In this document: positions 12,661-24,218 of the stretch, one piece after another
Layout of the letters: every line of letters starts with the position of its first letter
How positions within the stretch are numbered: the first letter of the stretch is position 1
Origin: Excoecaria cochinchinensis
Taxonomy: Eukaryota; Streptophyta; Magnoliopsida; Malpighiales; Euphorbiaceae
Direction of reading: 5' to 3'
DNA length: 64,000 bases
Assembly (NCBI GenBank): GCA_947683425.1
Contig: CANTUQ010000073.1
Location: forward strand, 7,412,501 to 7,476,500
Made by a program: the position numbers and the translations under genes
The notes under the pieces: model-generated
Database searches by the model: none
The model's input: the letters and a program-made list of their open reading frames with translations, nothing else
What the model was told of the DNA's origin: nothing

Positions 12661-14429
12661 TGAGTCCTACTGCTTCTCAACTTCGGGGACCACTCTCCTA
12701 CTCCTTGTTACAGCTCCAACTCTCTCATCCTCCTCCGAATCCCATGGATCCGTGAACTCTCAATCGTTTCCATCTTCGTCTTCGTTTCCACTCTCACTAG
12801 TGGACCAACAGTCTATCGCCGCCACGGGAATCCCTTCTTCACTTGCCTCAAGGCGAGTGATAGCGACGTATTCATTGCCATATAAATCCTGTAATACATA
12901 CCATTCAGGTAGGCTCGACCCAATCATGAAGACAGGCGGTGGCACAGTATTAAAATTAAACTTCTTCTTGCTCTCCCTCTTTTCAGGATCGGTGATTTGC
13001 TTACTATCGATTAGATCCTGAATCTGGTGCCTCAGCCTGAAGCAATTGTCTGTCAGATGACCTGTATGTTGGTGAGAGGCACAGTACTCGTTCTCTTTAT
13101 GCCCTGGTTCCCCTTGGATCCTAGCTGGCCTAGGTGGCAAGGGTTGTAGCTTCCCCTCCTTCAATAACCTCTTCAGTACCCATGACAAAGGCCTACCCAA
13201 ATTTGAGAAGTACCTCTGATTCATTCCTGTTGTCGACACCTCAGCTGTCTTCCCACTTCTATTACCACCGCTGGAACTAGCTGACTTGGTTACACCTTGA
13301 CTATTGTAGCCCTTCTTGGCATAAACCTCACTGCTTGCCCTTCTGGCCATATATTCTCCTTCTGCCTCTATAGCAATGTCCTTCAAGGACTCCCAATCTT
13401 TCAGCCCCTTCATTTTAAGTCCATCTCTCAGATATGGGCTGGCATTCCGAATGAATAATCGGATCTGATCAGGTGTATCGGGTTTGCGCTTCATCTCCAT
13501 AACCTAGTTCCTCCATCGGGTGAGGTATTCATGGAAAGACTCCCCAGCCTTCTGCTGTAACAACTCTAGATCCTTCATCGTGACCTCCATGCAGGTACTG
13601 CAATCGTATTGCTTTAGGAACTCTTCAGTCAACAAGTCCCAATCTTCTTTGGACCTCCTATCCAACCCATGGTACCAGTCAATGGCAGCTCCTGTAAGAC
13701 TCAAGAAAAAGTACTCTATCTTCTGCTTCCTTGTTAAAGTTGTCCCCTTCATAACTAATGAATACTGCTTGATATGTGTAGCAGGATCAGAGGTGCCGTC
13801 AAATTTTGGGATATCAGGCATCTTGAAGTTCTGGGGGACCAGATCATCCCCATCTAATTCACGATCCTCCGGGTTCATTCCCCTTCCTACCGTCATCATC
13901 CTTGTCATAGCCTCAAACTTCTCCTCCATCTTTCTCCACATTGCTTCTTCTAGCTTGGGCGACTTTCCTTTTCCTACCATCTGTTCCTCTTGCTCATCCT
14001 CCCATAGGTCAACCTCAGATCTCGGGCCTTCTCTACGCTCAACAGGTGCTGGTGCTCTTTGCTCAACCGCAGGTGGGTCAACTACAGTAGGGGGATCCTC
14101 CCTAACAACCCCTTGTTTATCTGGCCCCCTAATAGGAGCAGTAGCAACTTGTTGCCCAGCTATGGTAGTGGCAAGATTGCCCATCATGGCTATCATTCTA
14201 GCCTCAAAATCTTCCATTTTTCTCCCCACTTCCTCGACAATCATTGCCCTAGTTGCATCAGACCCACTGGCTGGATTAGACATACTTGATGCTTCTGAAG
14301 AGAAAGTCTCACTACTATCTGAAAGAGAATCTGTGCTCCGATACGGCACTAGCTCTGGTAACCCCAAGAGTGGAATCCTTTTCAACCGACCGTCGGGACC
14401 CCTAAACCACCCGGGCGAATCTATGATGG
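12661..14429 (-). pseudogene. gag: A: gag, broken
   Basis: Capsid-type gag of the Tat clade: acidic N-terminal region, then the retrotransposon gag core (FKMPDIPKFDGTSDP … DWYHGLDRRSKEDWDLLTEEF) and a C-terminal zinc knuckle of C-X2-H-X4-H-X4-C form (YCASHQHTGHLTDNC). The core is interrupted by TAG at 13501-13503 where F has an Arg codon (AGG), and further stops follow near 12757 and 12661. The conserved protein begins right after a splice-acceptor-like TTTCAG (AG at 14431-14430). The frame has no ATG before 14283, although residues upstream (AIIDS…RGPDGRLKR) are shared with F, E and B. I therefore start the feature at the acceptor. Confidence 0.88.
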
Positions 14430-14452
14430 CTGAAACAAATACATCTCGTTAG
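14430..14452 (-). promoter_or_regulatory. A: predicted 3' splice site upstream of gag
   Basis: On the minus strand: CTAAC (branch-point consensus, branch A at about 14449), then CGAGATGTATTTGTTTCAG, with AG 19 nt downstream of the branch A, then CCATCATAG where gag coding starts. F has the same arrangement; E and B keep a diverged version ending TGTAG. No transcript evidence is available here. Confidence 0.55.
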
Positions 14453-15180
14453 GATGATGCATGATTGAAATGCAATGCATGGTCATACTGATGCAACATA
14501 GACAAACACATGCAAGCAGATAGATCCTTCCAACCTTATTGCCCCCAGACACGAGGTAGCATAGTCTCTTTCCTAGGTGGGCTTTATCCAAGGATTAACA
14601 GGGAACCCTTTAGACGCGTATGGTGTACGATGGAAAACTGGCAGCATAATAGCTCTTTAATGTACACACGTATGAGTGTTTGGCCATTATATATTTAAAC
14701 ACCTCAATTAAACTAAGATGGGCCCATCGGGGCATGAAAGCCTTTAATGGAGACCATTTAATTTAACTGATTTTGTTCAATATACGATGGCCCAGGTAGC
14801 AAGCACGGTATTACGGTACATTTCACCTAGTGGATGTATCTATTGCCATTACATGAGCTTTGGTCAAAGGTAGTGATACTTTAGGGTTACCCAAGCTTGG
14901 TCCTTGCCAACGGATCTAGCTCATCACGAGCATAACGACCGATTACCATTTGATATACCATAAGGTACGAGGCTTGGGCTGGTGATTATCCTTAACACTT
15001 CCCCACATTGAGTGAACGTAGGGTTGTGCTTCGGGAATGCACCGGGGTTAAAATAGGGACCAAACTAGCATAATCTAAGGCTTTAGCATGGATGCAATGC
15101 AATTTCGAAAAGAGATGAAATTTCCAAAATAAAACTCAATTATAAATTTTAGCCAAGGTACTTTCGAAGGGAAGTCTCTA
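14430..15180 (-). other. A: 5' leader
   Basis: This is an untranslated leader between the primer site and gag, conserved with F (52715-53482), E (58357-59063) and B (36880-37642). The conserved blocks include CACGAGGTAGC near 14550, GGCATGAAAGCC near 14732 and the block around 14900-15000 (TCATCACGAGCATAACGACC). A short frame on the minus strand, RYARDELDPLA, recurs in all four elements. It may hold the packaging signal and the first exon. Confidence 0.6.
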
Positions 15181-15199
15181 GTCCCCAGTGGAGTCGCCA
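15181..15199 (-). promoter_or_regulatory. A: primer-binding site (tRNA-Arg type)
   Basis: On the minus strand TGGCGACTCCACTGGGGAC lies one base from the 5' LTR. It is complementary to the 3' end of plant tRNA-Arg(ACG) as I recall it (…CCCCAGTGGAGTCG plus CCA). This site type fits Tat/Ogre elements. Confidence 0.85.
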
Positions 15200-16559
15200 C
15201 TGTGACGCGCGCCGAACCCCACAGGCCCCCGAAAGCCCGCTTTAGGGCGATCAGGAGAGGTTCATAAAACTTGTAAGGTATTTACAAGTGCGTCTATTTT
15301 GGGCAACAAGGAGATTTCATGGAGTCGCCACCCAATAAAACATTGGGAAAGTTCATCTCGCCTCAGTGAGCCTAAGACGGCGCTGCTATGTCCATTTTGG
15401 GCAAGCCAGAAGGGTCTTGGAGGTCCTATCCTAATAGAACATTAGGAGGGCCCTCTCGCCTCGTGGAGCCTAGGACTATGCAAGTTAAAGCCTTTTTATG
15501 GGACACAAGAGGTGTCTTGGAGATCCCATCGAAATAGGTCTCTCGCCTCGTTGAGCCCAAAGACTAGAGAAGGTTCGAGACTCCCCATTTATTCATACCT
15601 TTGGTTAAGTTTATAATTGAATTTTGAATTTGGTATTTCATCCCATTTCTCATTCAATTTTCATGCAATTTAATTAAACACGCATGTCAATCACATAATA
15701 AAAGCGATAAATGAAATAAATGAAAGCAAAATAAATTACAACAAAATTAGGGGCGGAATACAACCCCCATTTGTAAATAAAATGCAAATCATACATAACT
15801 CGGGCTATTTATTAAAATGTGGACCTTGGTCCTCTCATGCATAATTAAAAGAAAATAATTTTAAAGTGATAATTTATTTTGGATGGAAGAAACTAGGACA
15901 TTAGTCCCATTTTATTTAGAAAAATCAAATTAATTAAATAGAAATATTTTTGTGATTCTTTTTTTAATTAACGTGCATAAAGATAAAATTATATAAACTT
16001 ATTACAAATTACATAGTAGAAATAAAATAATGAAAGCAAAAGAAATGAAAATAATAAAAATTAACAAATCAACTCCCAAATGGATCTTCAAATCTTCATG
16101 GGCTCCCACTTGGTATGAAAAATACTCACACATAAAAGTAAGTATTGAAAATAAAAGAAAAAACAAAACAAATATAAGTGAAGTTAGTAAAAAATTAATT
16201 AAACATATAACTTGAAAACAATTAAATTAATGCAAACAAAATTGCACCATGTATGACAAGCCAATTAAAATGACATAATAAAAATATGTAATTTAACAAA
16301 TTAATAAAATCAACATGCTAAAAAACATAAAATAGTGTTAATAAAATTTAACATGCATAAACAAACATAAAATAATAATTATAAAACTCAACATGCAAAA
16401 AACATGAATAGAAAATACAAACATAAAATTCAGCATGTGTAAAAATATAAAATAATAAAAACAATATCCAACATGTATAAAAAGTAAAGGTAATAATAAA
16501 AATCAGCATGCATAACAAATAAATAATAATAGTAATAATAAAATTAAACAAGAATAAGG

Positions 16560-16757
<198 letters not shown>

Positions 16758-17504
16758 AAAAGAAGATGAACAATATGAACAACATGAACACATGAACAAT
16801 TAAATAAAAATAATTTGAACAATTGAATAAAAGTAATAAAATAGTTATAAGAGAATTTACATTGTTAACTAATCAAATAAAAAGTAAAAATAAGAAATAA
16901 GAAGAAAATAATAAGACTAAAAGAATTTACATGTTAACTAGTTAATTAGAAATAAAAAAACAAATTAAAATTAAACTAAGAAATTGAGCCAAGAATGTTT
17001 ACCCTCAAAATTTATCTTGATGAAGAAAAGATAAGATCCAATTCCTTGTCTTGTATTGTTGGAATAAAATTAGAAAATAAAATATTGAAAGTGAATTTTT
17101 ACTCAAGAACAAAGAATTTATTTATTTGTCTCAAAGCAAAAATTGTCAATTGAAAATAAGAAAATCCTCAAGAACAAAAATTGTTATTTTTTGCCTTAAG
17201 AATTGCTGGAAATTTCTTTAGAAATTGAGAATTTGTGCTTAAAAGAAGAAAGAAGAAGAAAAATATTTTTTTTTTCCAGAAAATCCCCCTCAATTTTCAC
17301 TAAAAAACTCTTTTTTATTCCCCTTAAAATTCAGATTTTTTAATTAAGAAATTAAATTAATTTAATTCCCATAACTACAAAAAACCACTGAATTTATTGG
17401 GTTGGAAGATAGAAGGCTTTTTGAATTAAATTTTGCAAACAAAATGAGTTAAAAAGCATTTAAAATGAAGAATTGATGGCCAAAATAGGCAAAACGGACG
17501 AACA

Positions 17505-17640
17505 GGGGCGCGAAGGGGCGCGGGGTGCCCGACGGGCTACCAGCGCGCGACGGGCAGCTCGTCAGCGCACGCCCGCGAGCTCGGCGCTGCGTGCGGGCGC
17601 CCAGCGCTGCCGCAGCCCGACACTCGCGCGGAAATTTTTT
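17505..17640 (-). other. A: GC-rich palindromic U3 module
   Basis: A sharp GC island (GGGGCGCGGGGTGCCCGACG … GCAGCCCGACACTCGCGCGG) sits in AT-rich DNA 230-365 nt from the sense LTR start. It is rich in GCGC and CGGGC/GCCCG words able to pair. It is missing from the partner LTR by deletion. Analogous but unrelated modules sit at the same offset in B, D, E, F, G and H. Confidence 0.75.
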
Positions 17641-17870
17641 TTTTAAATTTCTATAAAATATAATAATTTAAAAACTCACTTTTTTCATCACAAAATAATT
17701 TTTAAAATACTTTAAAAATATTTTTGAGATACATTTTTATTTAATTTTAAAACAACAAATCGACTAGGAAATCGTCACTTACAACTTCATTCTTTTTGCC
17801 TATAGATTGGCACACTTAATTTCATCATTGGGTAATCCTGATCAAGGCTACTCGGGACCCGGTGTCTACA

Positions 17871-18361
17871 CTGTGTCCATTAGAAGCAGTCATATTTATT
17901 TCTCTTATGATATCATTCCCCCAAGGGGTGACTGGCCAAGGAGATGAGAGATTGTGTAGATCAAAGGTAGGCAAATGACTCAGATCACTAAACTACTGGC
18001 ATTTTTTACACTTCTTAACATACTTAGAGCAATCATGGTCCATCATCAACCAGTAAAATCCTTGTCTAATTATCTTTTTATACTAAGTTTGGACCACTCA
18101 TATAGGTACCAAATATCCCTGAGTGTACTTCTTTCATAACTCTTTCAGCTTCTATCTCATTAATACATATAAGTTGTAGGCGATTAGCTTGCCTTTTGTA
18201 CAGATTTCCTCCTATACTAATAAACTGACTGAAATGTCTCCTTATCACCCTTCTATCCTTACAGAGGCCTTTTGTGGGAACTCCCTCTTTTCGAGATAAT
18301 TCTGTATATCTCGATACTAAGGTTTAATATCCTCAGTCCTTACTTTTTCTACTTGCTCATA
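17871..18361 (-). pseudogene. B: integrase N-terminal half, remnant
   Basis: This continues the integrase remnant of 3243-3810 on the other side of A. On the minus strand it matches A 8770-9235, covering the zinc-binding region and the start of the DDE core. Stops and indels are frequent. It ends at 18361, where a copia LTR is inserted, and resumes at 19825. Confidence 0.8.
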
Positions 18362-19824
18362 TGTTAGTGGTTATGCCCTAGGCCAAATATTTGGACCTTA
18401 ATGTAATGTCATATTTTCATTTATAAAAGGGTTTTCTTAACATTAATATATTATTTGCATGTTACATTATTGTAATATTAATGAAGAGCTATTTAATGTT
18501 ATTCTAATTATCCCTAGTCATTTATCACTAATTGACATAAAGACAAATTAAGACTAGTATGGGTTTGATTGATAATCATGAGATGATTATATATGGTGAT
18601 ATAAATTAAACTTATAGGTACTTGTTAGAGAATAAGGTACTAGATAAATCTGCTTTGAGATCACTACATAGGTTAGTGTTATAAGTTATCTTATAATAGT
18701 TATGCTACTTAATTCTTATACTTGAGATTATCATAGTTTCCTACATAAGGAACATCATGTTTTGACATAATCAAACGTTCTTTAATCGGATAATTATAAA
18801 AGTTAAGATTAGATATGATGAAAATTATGCAGAGGGAAGTGAATAATTCTGATGGAATTTATCAATCTCTTATGAGAGAGATATTTATTGGGTCTCTCGA
18901 TAAGTAGGACTAAGAAATGCATAGCCGTGCTCAAATGAATCGATATTGTGATCAATGTCATTTGATTTTATCAGTCGACTTCGTGATCGAAAAATTATAT
19001 GTTTCAATAATATAAGTTTGACATGGACTATGAATTATATTCAAATAAGATATCGTATGATAAAAAGATTAAAACATGTTCTATTGATTAGGTTAAAATT
19101 AGATTAACGATATTCATATTATTTGGGTAGTCATAATGTCTTGCTAGATGCCACTTATGACTTGTGGGCCTATAATGGGATTGGGCCCACTGCTAACATA
19201 ATATGAACCTATTGGATCACATACTAATAATATAATGAACGGACTATCATTTATTTGGGCACTTCGAATTTTAAATATGTCAGATAAAAAAATTCGAAAT
19301 AAATGTTTAGGGATAAACTAATATTTCTTATTATTTGAATAAGAAATAATTATTTCTTATTTTTGAATAAGAGATAATATCCCTAAAATCACTCTCACAT
19401 TAGAGTTAATATGACTATATATATAGAGAGATATATATATTTAGAAAAACCCTAATTCACTTATATAATATTCTACTGCCATTATTTTAAAAAGCAGAAA
19501 AGGAGTGAAAAACCTTTATCATTTTTCTACCGCTTTTAGAGAAAAGTTATAGAAAAAAAGACAAAAATCCTAGTTGCACGAAAAGGGAGCTAGCACCCCT
19601 ACATCCATTCGTGATCATTCGTGTGTGGATACTGGTAGAAGGCATTCGTTCTTGGAGCAACACCTACAGTTTGATTGAATTAAGGTGTTAATTCGCTATT
19701 TTTGCACACCAACAGGTTGGTAACCGATTAACTTCCCTTTAAATCAATTGGATGGCATAGATCCTGTCGGATTTATTTAATTTTCGCTGCACTTAATTTT
19801 AAATTATTGCGTTAAAACCCAACA
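18362..19824 (+). mobile_element. Ty1/copia solo LTR
   Basis: This 1463-bp block starts TGTTAGTGGTTATGCCCTAG and ends …TTAAAACCCAACA, typical TG/CA termini of a plant copia LTR. The internal order fits an LTR: a TATA stretch (19415-19426), then a C-rich transcribed part with CATTCGTGTGTGGATAC and a conserved end. No primer site or coding DNA adjoins it, so it is a solo LTR left by recombination. It splits the aRNH/integrase junction of B: left …CTTGCTCATA, right TTATTCTTGAAGCAAGG, matching A's uninterrupted version. The target duplication is eroded (TCATA versus TTATT), in keeping with an old insertion. Confidence 0.8.
19415..19426 (+). promoter_or_regulatory. TATA-like box of the copia LTR
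   Basis: TATATATATAGAGAG sits about 1.05 kb into the LTR, upstream of a polypurine/A-rich transcribed segment. This is the usual promoter position at the U3/R border. Confidence 0.4.
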
Positions 19825-21622
19825 TTATTCTTGAAGCAAGGCTTATTTGAGCTAGAGATTAATACAAGCTTTATTATCACCCCTTGAGACTAAGTTGTTA
19901 GTGTATCTACTAGTTGATTCTCATCTCTAGGGACATGGTTAAAAATACACACATCAAACTTGTCACGGAGTCTCTTCAAATGCTATACATAGGGCACCAA
20001 CTTTTCTTCCCGAATTAACCATTCTTCTTTTGCCTAATAAACTAGTAGAAAGGAGTCTCTAAATCCTCAACTATCTTTGGTCCTAAGGCTAAGAGCATTT
20101 CTAGACCATAAATGCATGCCTCATATTCAGTAGCATTGTTTGTCACCTCATACTTCAATTTCTAGTAAGGAGAGCTTTTCACCATATGGGGTTATCAAAA
20201 TGATCCTAGTTCTTACACCTTTATTATTGTAGCCCCGTAAATATATTTGCCAACCTTGGCTCATGATTGGGGCTAGATCCTAATCAGGAATTCACACTTT
20301 ATTTCATCTCTTTCTATTAGGTTATTGGCCAAAAATTTAGCCACATCTCTCCCTTTTATAGTTTTCTTTGTTATGTACGGCACGCCAAACTCTTACAGTA
20401 AAAGAAGGCACTTTCCTATTCTTCTTAATAGAGACGAGGCTAATTGTAGGTATCTTGAAGGGTCATGTTTGGCCATGGCCTGTATAATATACAATTGGAA
20501 GTAATGCCTTAACTCTTTTGAGGACCACACGACTAAATAGATCTCCTCTACTTCGATATACTTCTTTTTATAATGCAGAATTTTTTTTCTCAGGTAGTAA
20601 ATGGCATACTTCACTTCGAACTTATCTCTTTGTGCTAACATTGCTCATACTGAGCTCTTTTCAATTGACAGGTACAGGATCAGTGGTTTGCTTGACCTAG
20701 GGGGTTGGAGAATAGGTGGGTTAGGTAAGTACTCCCTTATGGTGTCAAAAGCCTTATGGCAATCTTGATTCCACTTTACTGGCTGGTTTTTCCTAAGGAG
20801 TTTGAAAATTGGTTCACAAATGGTTGTAAGCCTAGCAATGAAACGACTAATGTATTGAATTTTTCCCAAGAACTTATCTCCTTCTCCTTTTGTGGAACTG
20901 ACATCTCCTTAATTTCCTTGGCTTTATCAAGATCTACTTTGATTCCCTTTTGACTTACAATATGGCCTAGAAGCTTGCCTGAAGTCACCTCGAACACACA
21001 CTTCTTAGGGTTTAGGCAAAGGTTATACTTGTCTATTCTCTTAAAAAGAAAACTTTTCAAAGGCTTTGAAATGCCCTTTTCTAGTGTCAGACTTTATCAT
21101 CATATCATCTACATACATTTCAACCTCCTTGTGAATCAAATCATTTAAGATTTTGGTAGCCATCCTTTGATAAGTAGACCCTACATTTTTCAAACCAAAA
21201 AGCATGACTTTGTAACAATAAATGCTCCATTCTATGATAAAAGATGTCTTAAATTTATCTAGAACTTTATTCAAGATATGATTATATCAAGCATACCCAT
21301 TTACAAAGCTATACATCATGCATCTTACAACAATGTTAACCAGAACATCTATACGTGGCAAAGGAAATCATCCTTTGGCTAGGCTTTGTTCAAGTACCTA
21401 TAATTTATGCATATTCGCACTTTTCCATCCTTCTTAGCAATAGGGAATACATTGGCTAGCCAAGTAGGATATTTGACTTCTTCTATGATTGCCTTTTGAC
21501 TTATTAATCTTCTCAGCCTATTCTAGCCTCATCCTTCTCATTTTTTTGCTTAACCAATTTAGAATTTGGATAGGTGGGGATTACATGTTTGGCTATTTCC
21601 CTATCAAACCCAATAGGTCTAG
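19825..21622 (-). pseudogene. B: RT, RNase H and aRNH remnant
   Basis: On the minus strand this aligns with A 9240-11060 in uninterrupted order: the end of the linker, RT with a readable MYVDDMMIKSDTRKGHF (about 21110), RNase H (ISRFIARL … KYAIYYLRKK, 20870-20390), then archaeal-type RNase H (20390-19830). Many stops and frameshifts are present. It ends at the TCTAG target duplication (21618-21622) of solo LTR D and continues on D's far side at 33749. Confidence 0.85.
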
Positions 21623-21773
21623 TGTAGACACCAGGTCCCGAGGTGGTCCAATATCAGAATTACCCGATGATGAAAGCGATACTTGCCAGTAAAGGTGTCA
21701 AAAATGATGCTCCCCTTGTTGAAAATTCCCTTTATTCCTCCAAGAATTTCAATGCATAAATTCGCATTTTTAC

Positions 21774-24218
21774 TGTAACACCCCCTTCCCATACGTAGGC
21801 GATCCCATCCGAGAAGGAGTGAGATGCCGTATGAGTAAAGGTGCCACCAAGCAAGTACAAAGTATAATATACAATCATTCATAACATACATTCAGAAAAT
21901 ACAGAATAATTAAAAACTTTACATGCAGAAAGCAAAAGCTGATCATGCATTACTATAATTAAACTATTACAATAATATTCTAATCAACTAGCTGAAACGA
22001 AATAATATTACATATCCAAAATATAGTTACAAATGCGGAAGCTGATACAAAGCTGATACATGAGAGTTCTAAACAAAACGAATCATCACTGATACAAAAT
22101 AGCCCTACACTAAAAACTCTTCTGTGTTGGCTTGATGACGGCGACTCTCTCAAAGCAAAACGCCTTCCGCACCTGCACGGGTAAAAACACCGTGCTAAGC
22201 GATAAAACGCTTAGTGGGGAAACACACATAATTTATGGACGGACACTCACAGTGGTCGTCAAGGCATAACACATTCACAATGGCAGAATGCAAGGACTGT
22301 TGCATAATTCATATAAACATGCCCGTATTTAAATACCATACTTTCAGAATCTCATCATCATATGCATTACAGAATAAACCAACATGTATTTCATCATTAA
22401 ACTCATTCAGATATTCCATTCAAAGCCATATCAGATCAGAACATTTCCATTAACATTTTAAGAATACCTGCTGACTCTAGACAGTGGATAACGAGTGTAC
22501 TGAGGGTACCTTACGGGTACGAATCGAATACTGAGGGTACCTCACAGGTACAAGTCAAATATTATATCATTTATCAAAACATGTTATTTATATACTGAGG
22601 GAATCTTAAACAAGATTCTATACTGAAGGGTTCGCGAGGAACCAAACGGGGACCTGATCGGGGTCCAAACTGAACTGAGGGCTGCAGCTAAAGACTCTAT
22701 TAGGCATGCCTAACTATCCACTTACTTGACTCTAGCAGGTTATGCGTCAAACTGATCACATTTCAGGATATAGAGTATAATTCATTAGAAAATCATGCTA
22801 TCATGCATATCAAAGCATCAAACAGTAAGACATGCATCATACAGCAGTAAAGTCCATTCTGAAGAAATACCAAATTCAGTTCTGAGTTAAAAACCAGGAA
22901 ATTTCGGAAAAACGAGCTGAGCGGAGAAACTGGTGACTCAACAGGCAGGTCACGGCGTGACCGAGGGTCACGTCTCGTGACCTGCTTGTTTCTCGCCAAT
23001 CGCGTTGCGTGATCCTCGCGGGTCACGCAATGCTTATGCAGGTCACGGCGTGACCGAGGGTCACGCGACGTGACGCTGCTTCTCCCTCGCAGATCACGTT
23101 GCGTGATCTTACAGATCACGCAACGCCTCTTCTTCGCAGGTCGCACGACGTGACCGAAGATCACGTCGCGTGACTTGCTTGTTCTTCAGCTGGTCACGCG
23201 ACTGGCTTCTCAGCAGGCAGGTCACGTGGTGACCGAGGGTCACGCGACGTGACTTGCCTTCCTTCGTAGCGAGTCACGCGACAGAGAGAGTTTCAACAGT
23301 AAATCGATTTTTCCCAGAATTTCCAGAATTTACAGAACAACAATTTCAATCCCAATTCGATTTTAAACCATACAAATCCATTCATACCTTTCAAGGAAGA
23401 TCCCAAACAATTCAAACATCATATAAACAACTCAAACCAGAATTCAATCAACCTAATCAAGGTATTTGCATTCAAATTGTTCAAGAACATATAAACCCTA
23501 GAAATTTCCAGTAAACATCAAAATTGCACAAATCACAATCATAAATTCCCAAACCTGAATTCTAAGCCTCTATCACTTAGCTCCACTAGGACCAGCAACT
23601 TCTTTGCCCTTTGGATCACGTGGAGCCTCAGCTAGAACACAAACACAGCAAGAACATTCACAAAGTAAACCCTAAGTTAAACCTAGCTCAAGGAAGAAGA
23701 AGATGCAAATTACAGTAAAACAAAGACTAGATCTTGCACTTACCAAGCTAAGGAATGCAAGGAGAGGATTAATTTCACCAATAATACCTTGAATCAATAA
23801 TACAGTACTTGGGAATAAAGAAAGTGAAGAAGAAGAGAGTGAGTGAGAAAGAACGTGAATCTGTAAGTCCCTTTTCTCTCATTCCCTTTTCTTTTTCTTT
23901 TCTTTATTCTAAATATGTATCAAACTCCTATTGGTGACACTAATCACTCACACTAAATTAACCTACACTACACACACCTAAAACCCTCTTCACTTATGCA
24001 TACCTTACCATGGTATGAACACATGCACACAAGTATATCTCATTTAATTAAACACACTAATGCCATGTATGCACCCACATAATAATAAACCCCAAAATCA
24101 TACATTTTACTAAAATACCCTTATGAAATGCTGAACACATGCGAATGCTTACACATACAGACAGACAGACGAACAGACAGACAGGCTCATTCTACTAGGG
24201 GGCAAATGGGGTGTGACA
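21774..24218 (-). repeat. C: 3' LTR
   Basis: 2445 bp. In sense, U3 begins TGTCACACCCCATTTGCCCC, so the first 32 nt carry the last codons and the stop of gag-pol. It contains the GTCACG array (22945-23285) and an ACAGACAG tract (24152-24184) that is 16 bp longer than in the 5' LTR. It ends …GGGGGTGTTACA. The small open frames seen in both LTRs recur only because the LTRs are nearly identical. Confidence 0.95.
22945..23285. repeat. C: array of GTCACG inverted repeats (3' LTR copy)
   Basis: Four unit copies start at about 22945, 23039, 23137 and 23218. Each holds paired words such as GGTCACGGCGTGACC (perfect odd palindrome), GTCACG-CGA-CGTGAC and GGTCACGTGGTGACC. One unit also has GATCACGTTGCGTGATC. 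The array is GC-rich, CpG-rich and strongly able to form hairpins. The same array is at 30112-30450 in the 5' LTR. Confidence 0.9.

Noticed and set aside
13520..14452. 310-residue open frame on the + strand antisense to A gag
   Set aside because: It mirrors gag codons. F's corresponding antisense frame is much shorter and not related as protein, so this is a shadow and not an antisense gene.
22235..23514. Small open frames repeated identically in both LTRs of C (also 29401-30680)
   Set aside because: Their repetition only reflects LTR identity. There is no conserved domain, and the frames cross the GTCACG array.
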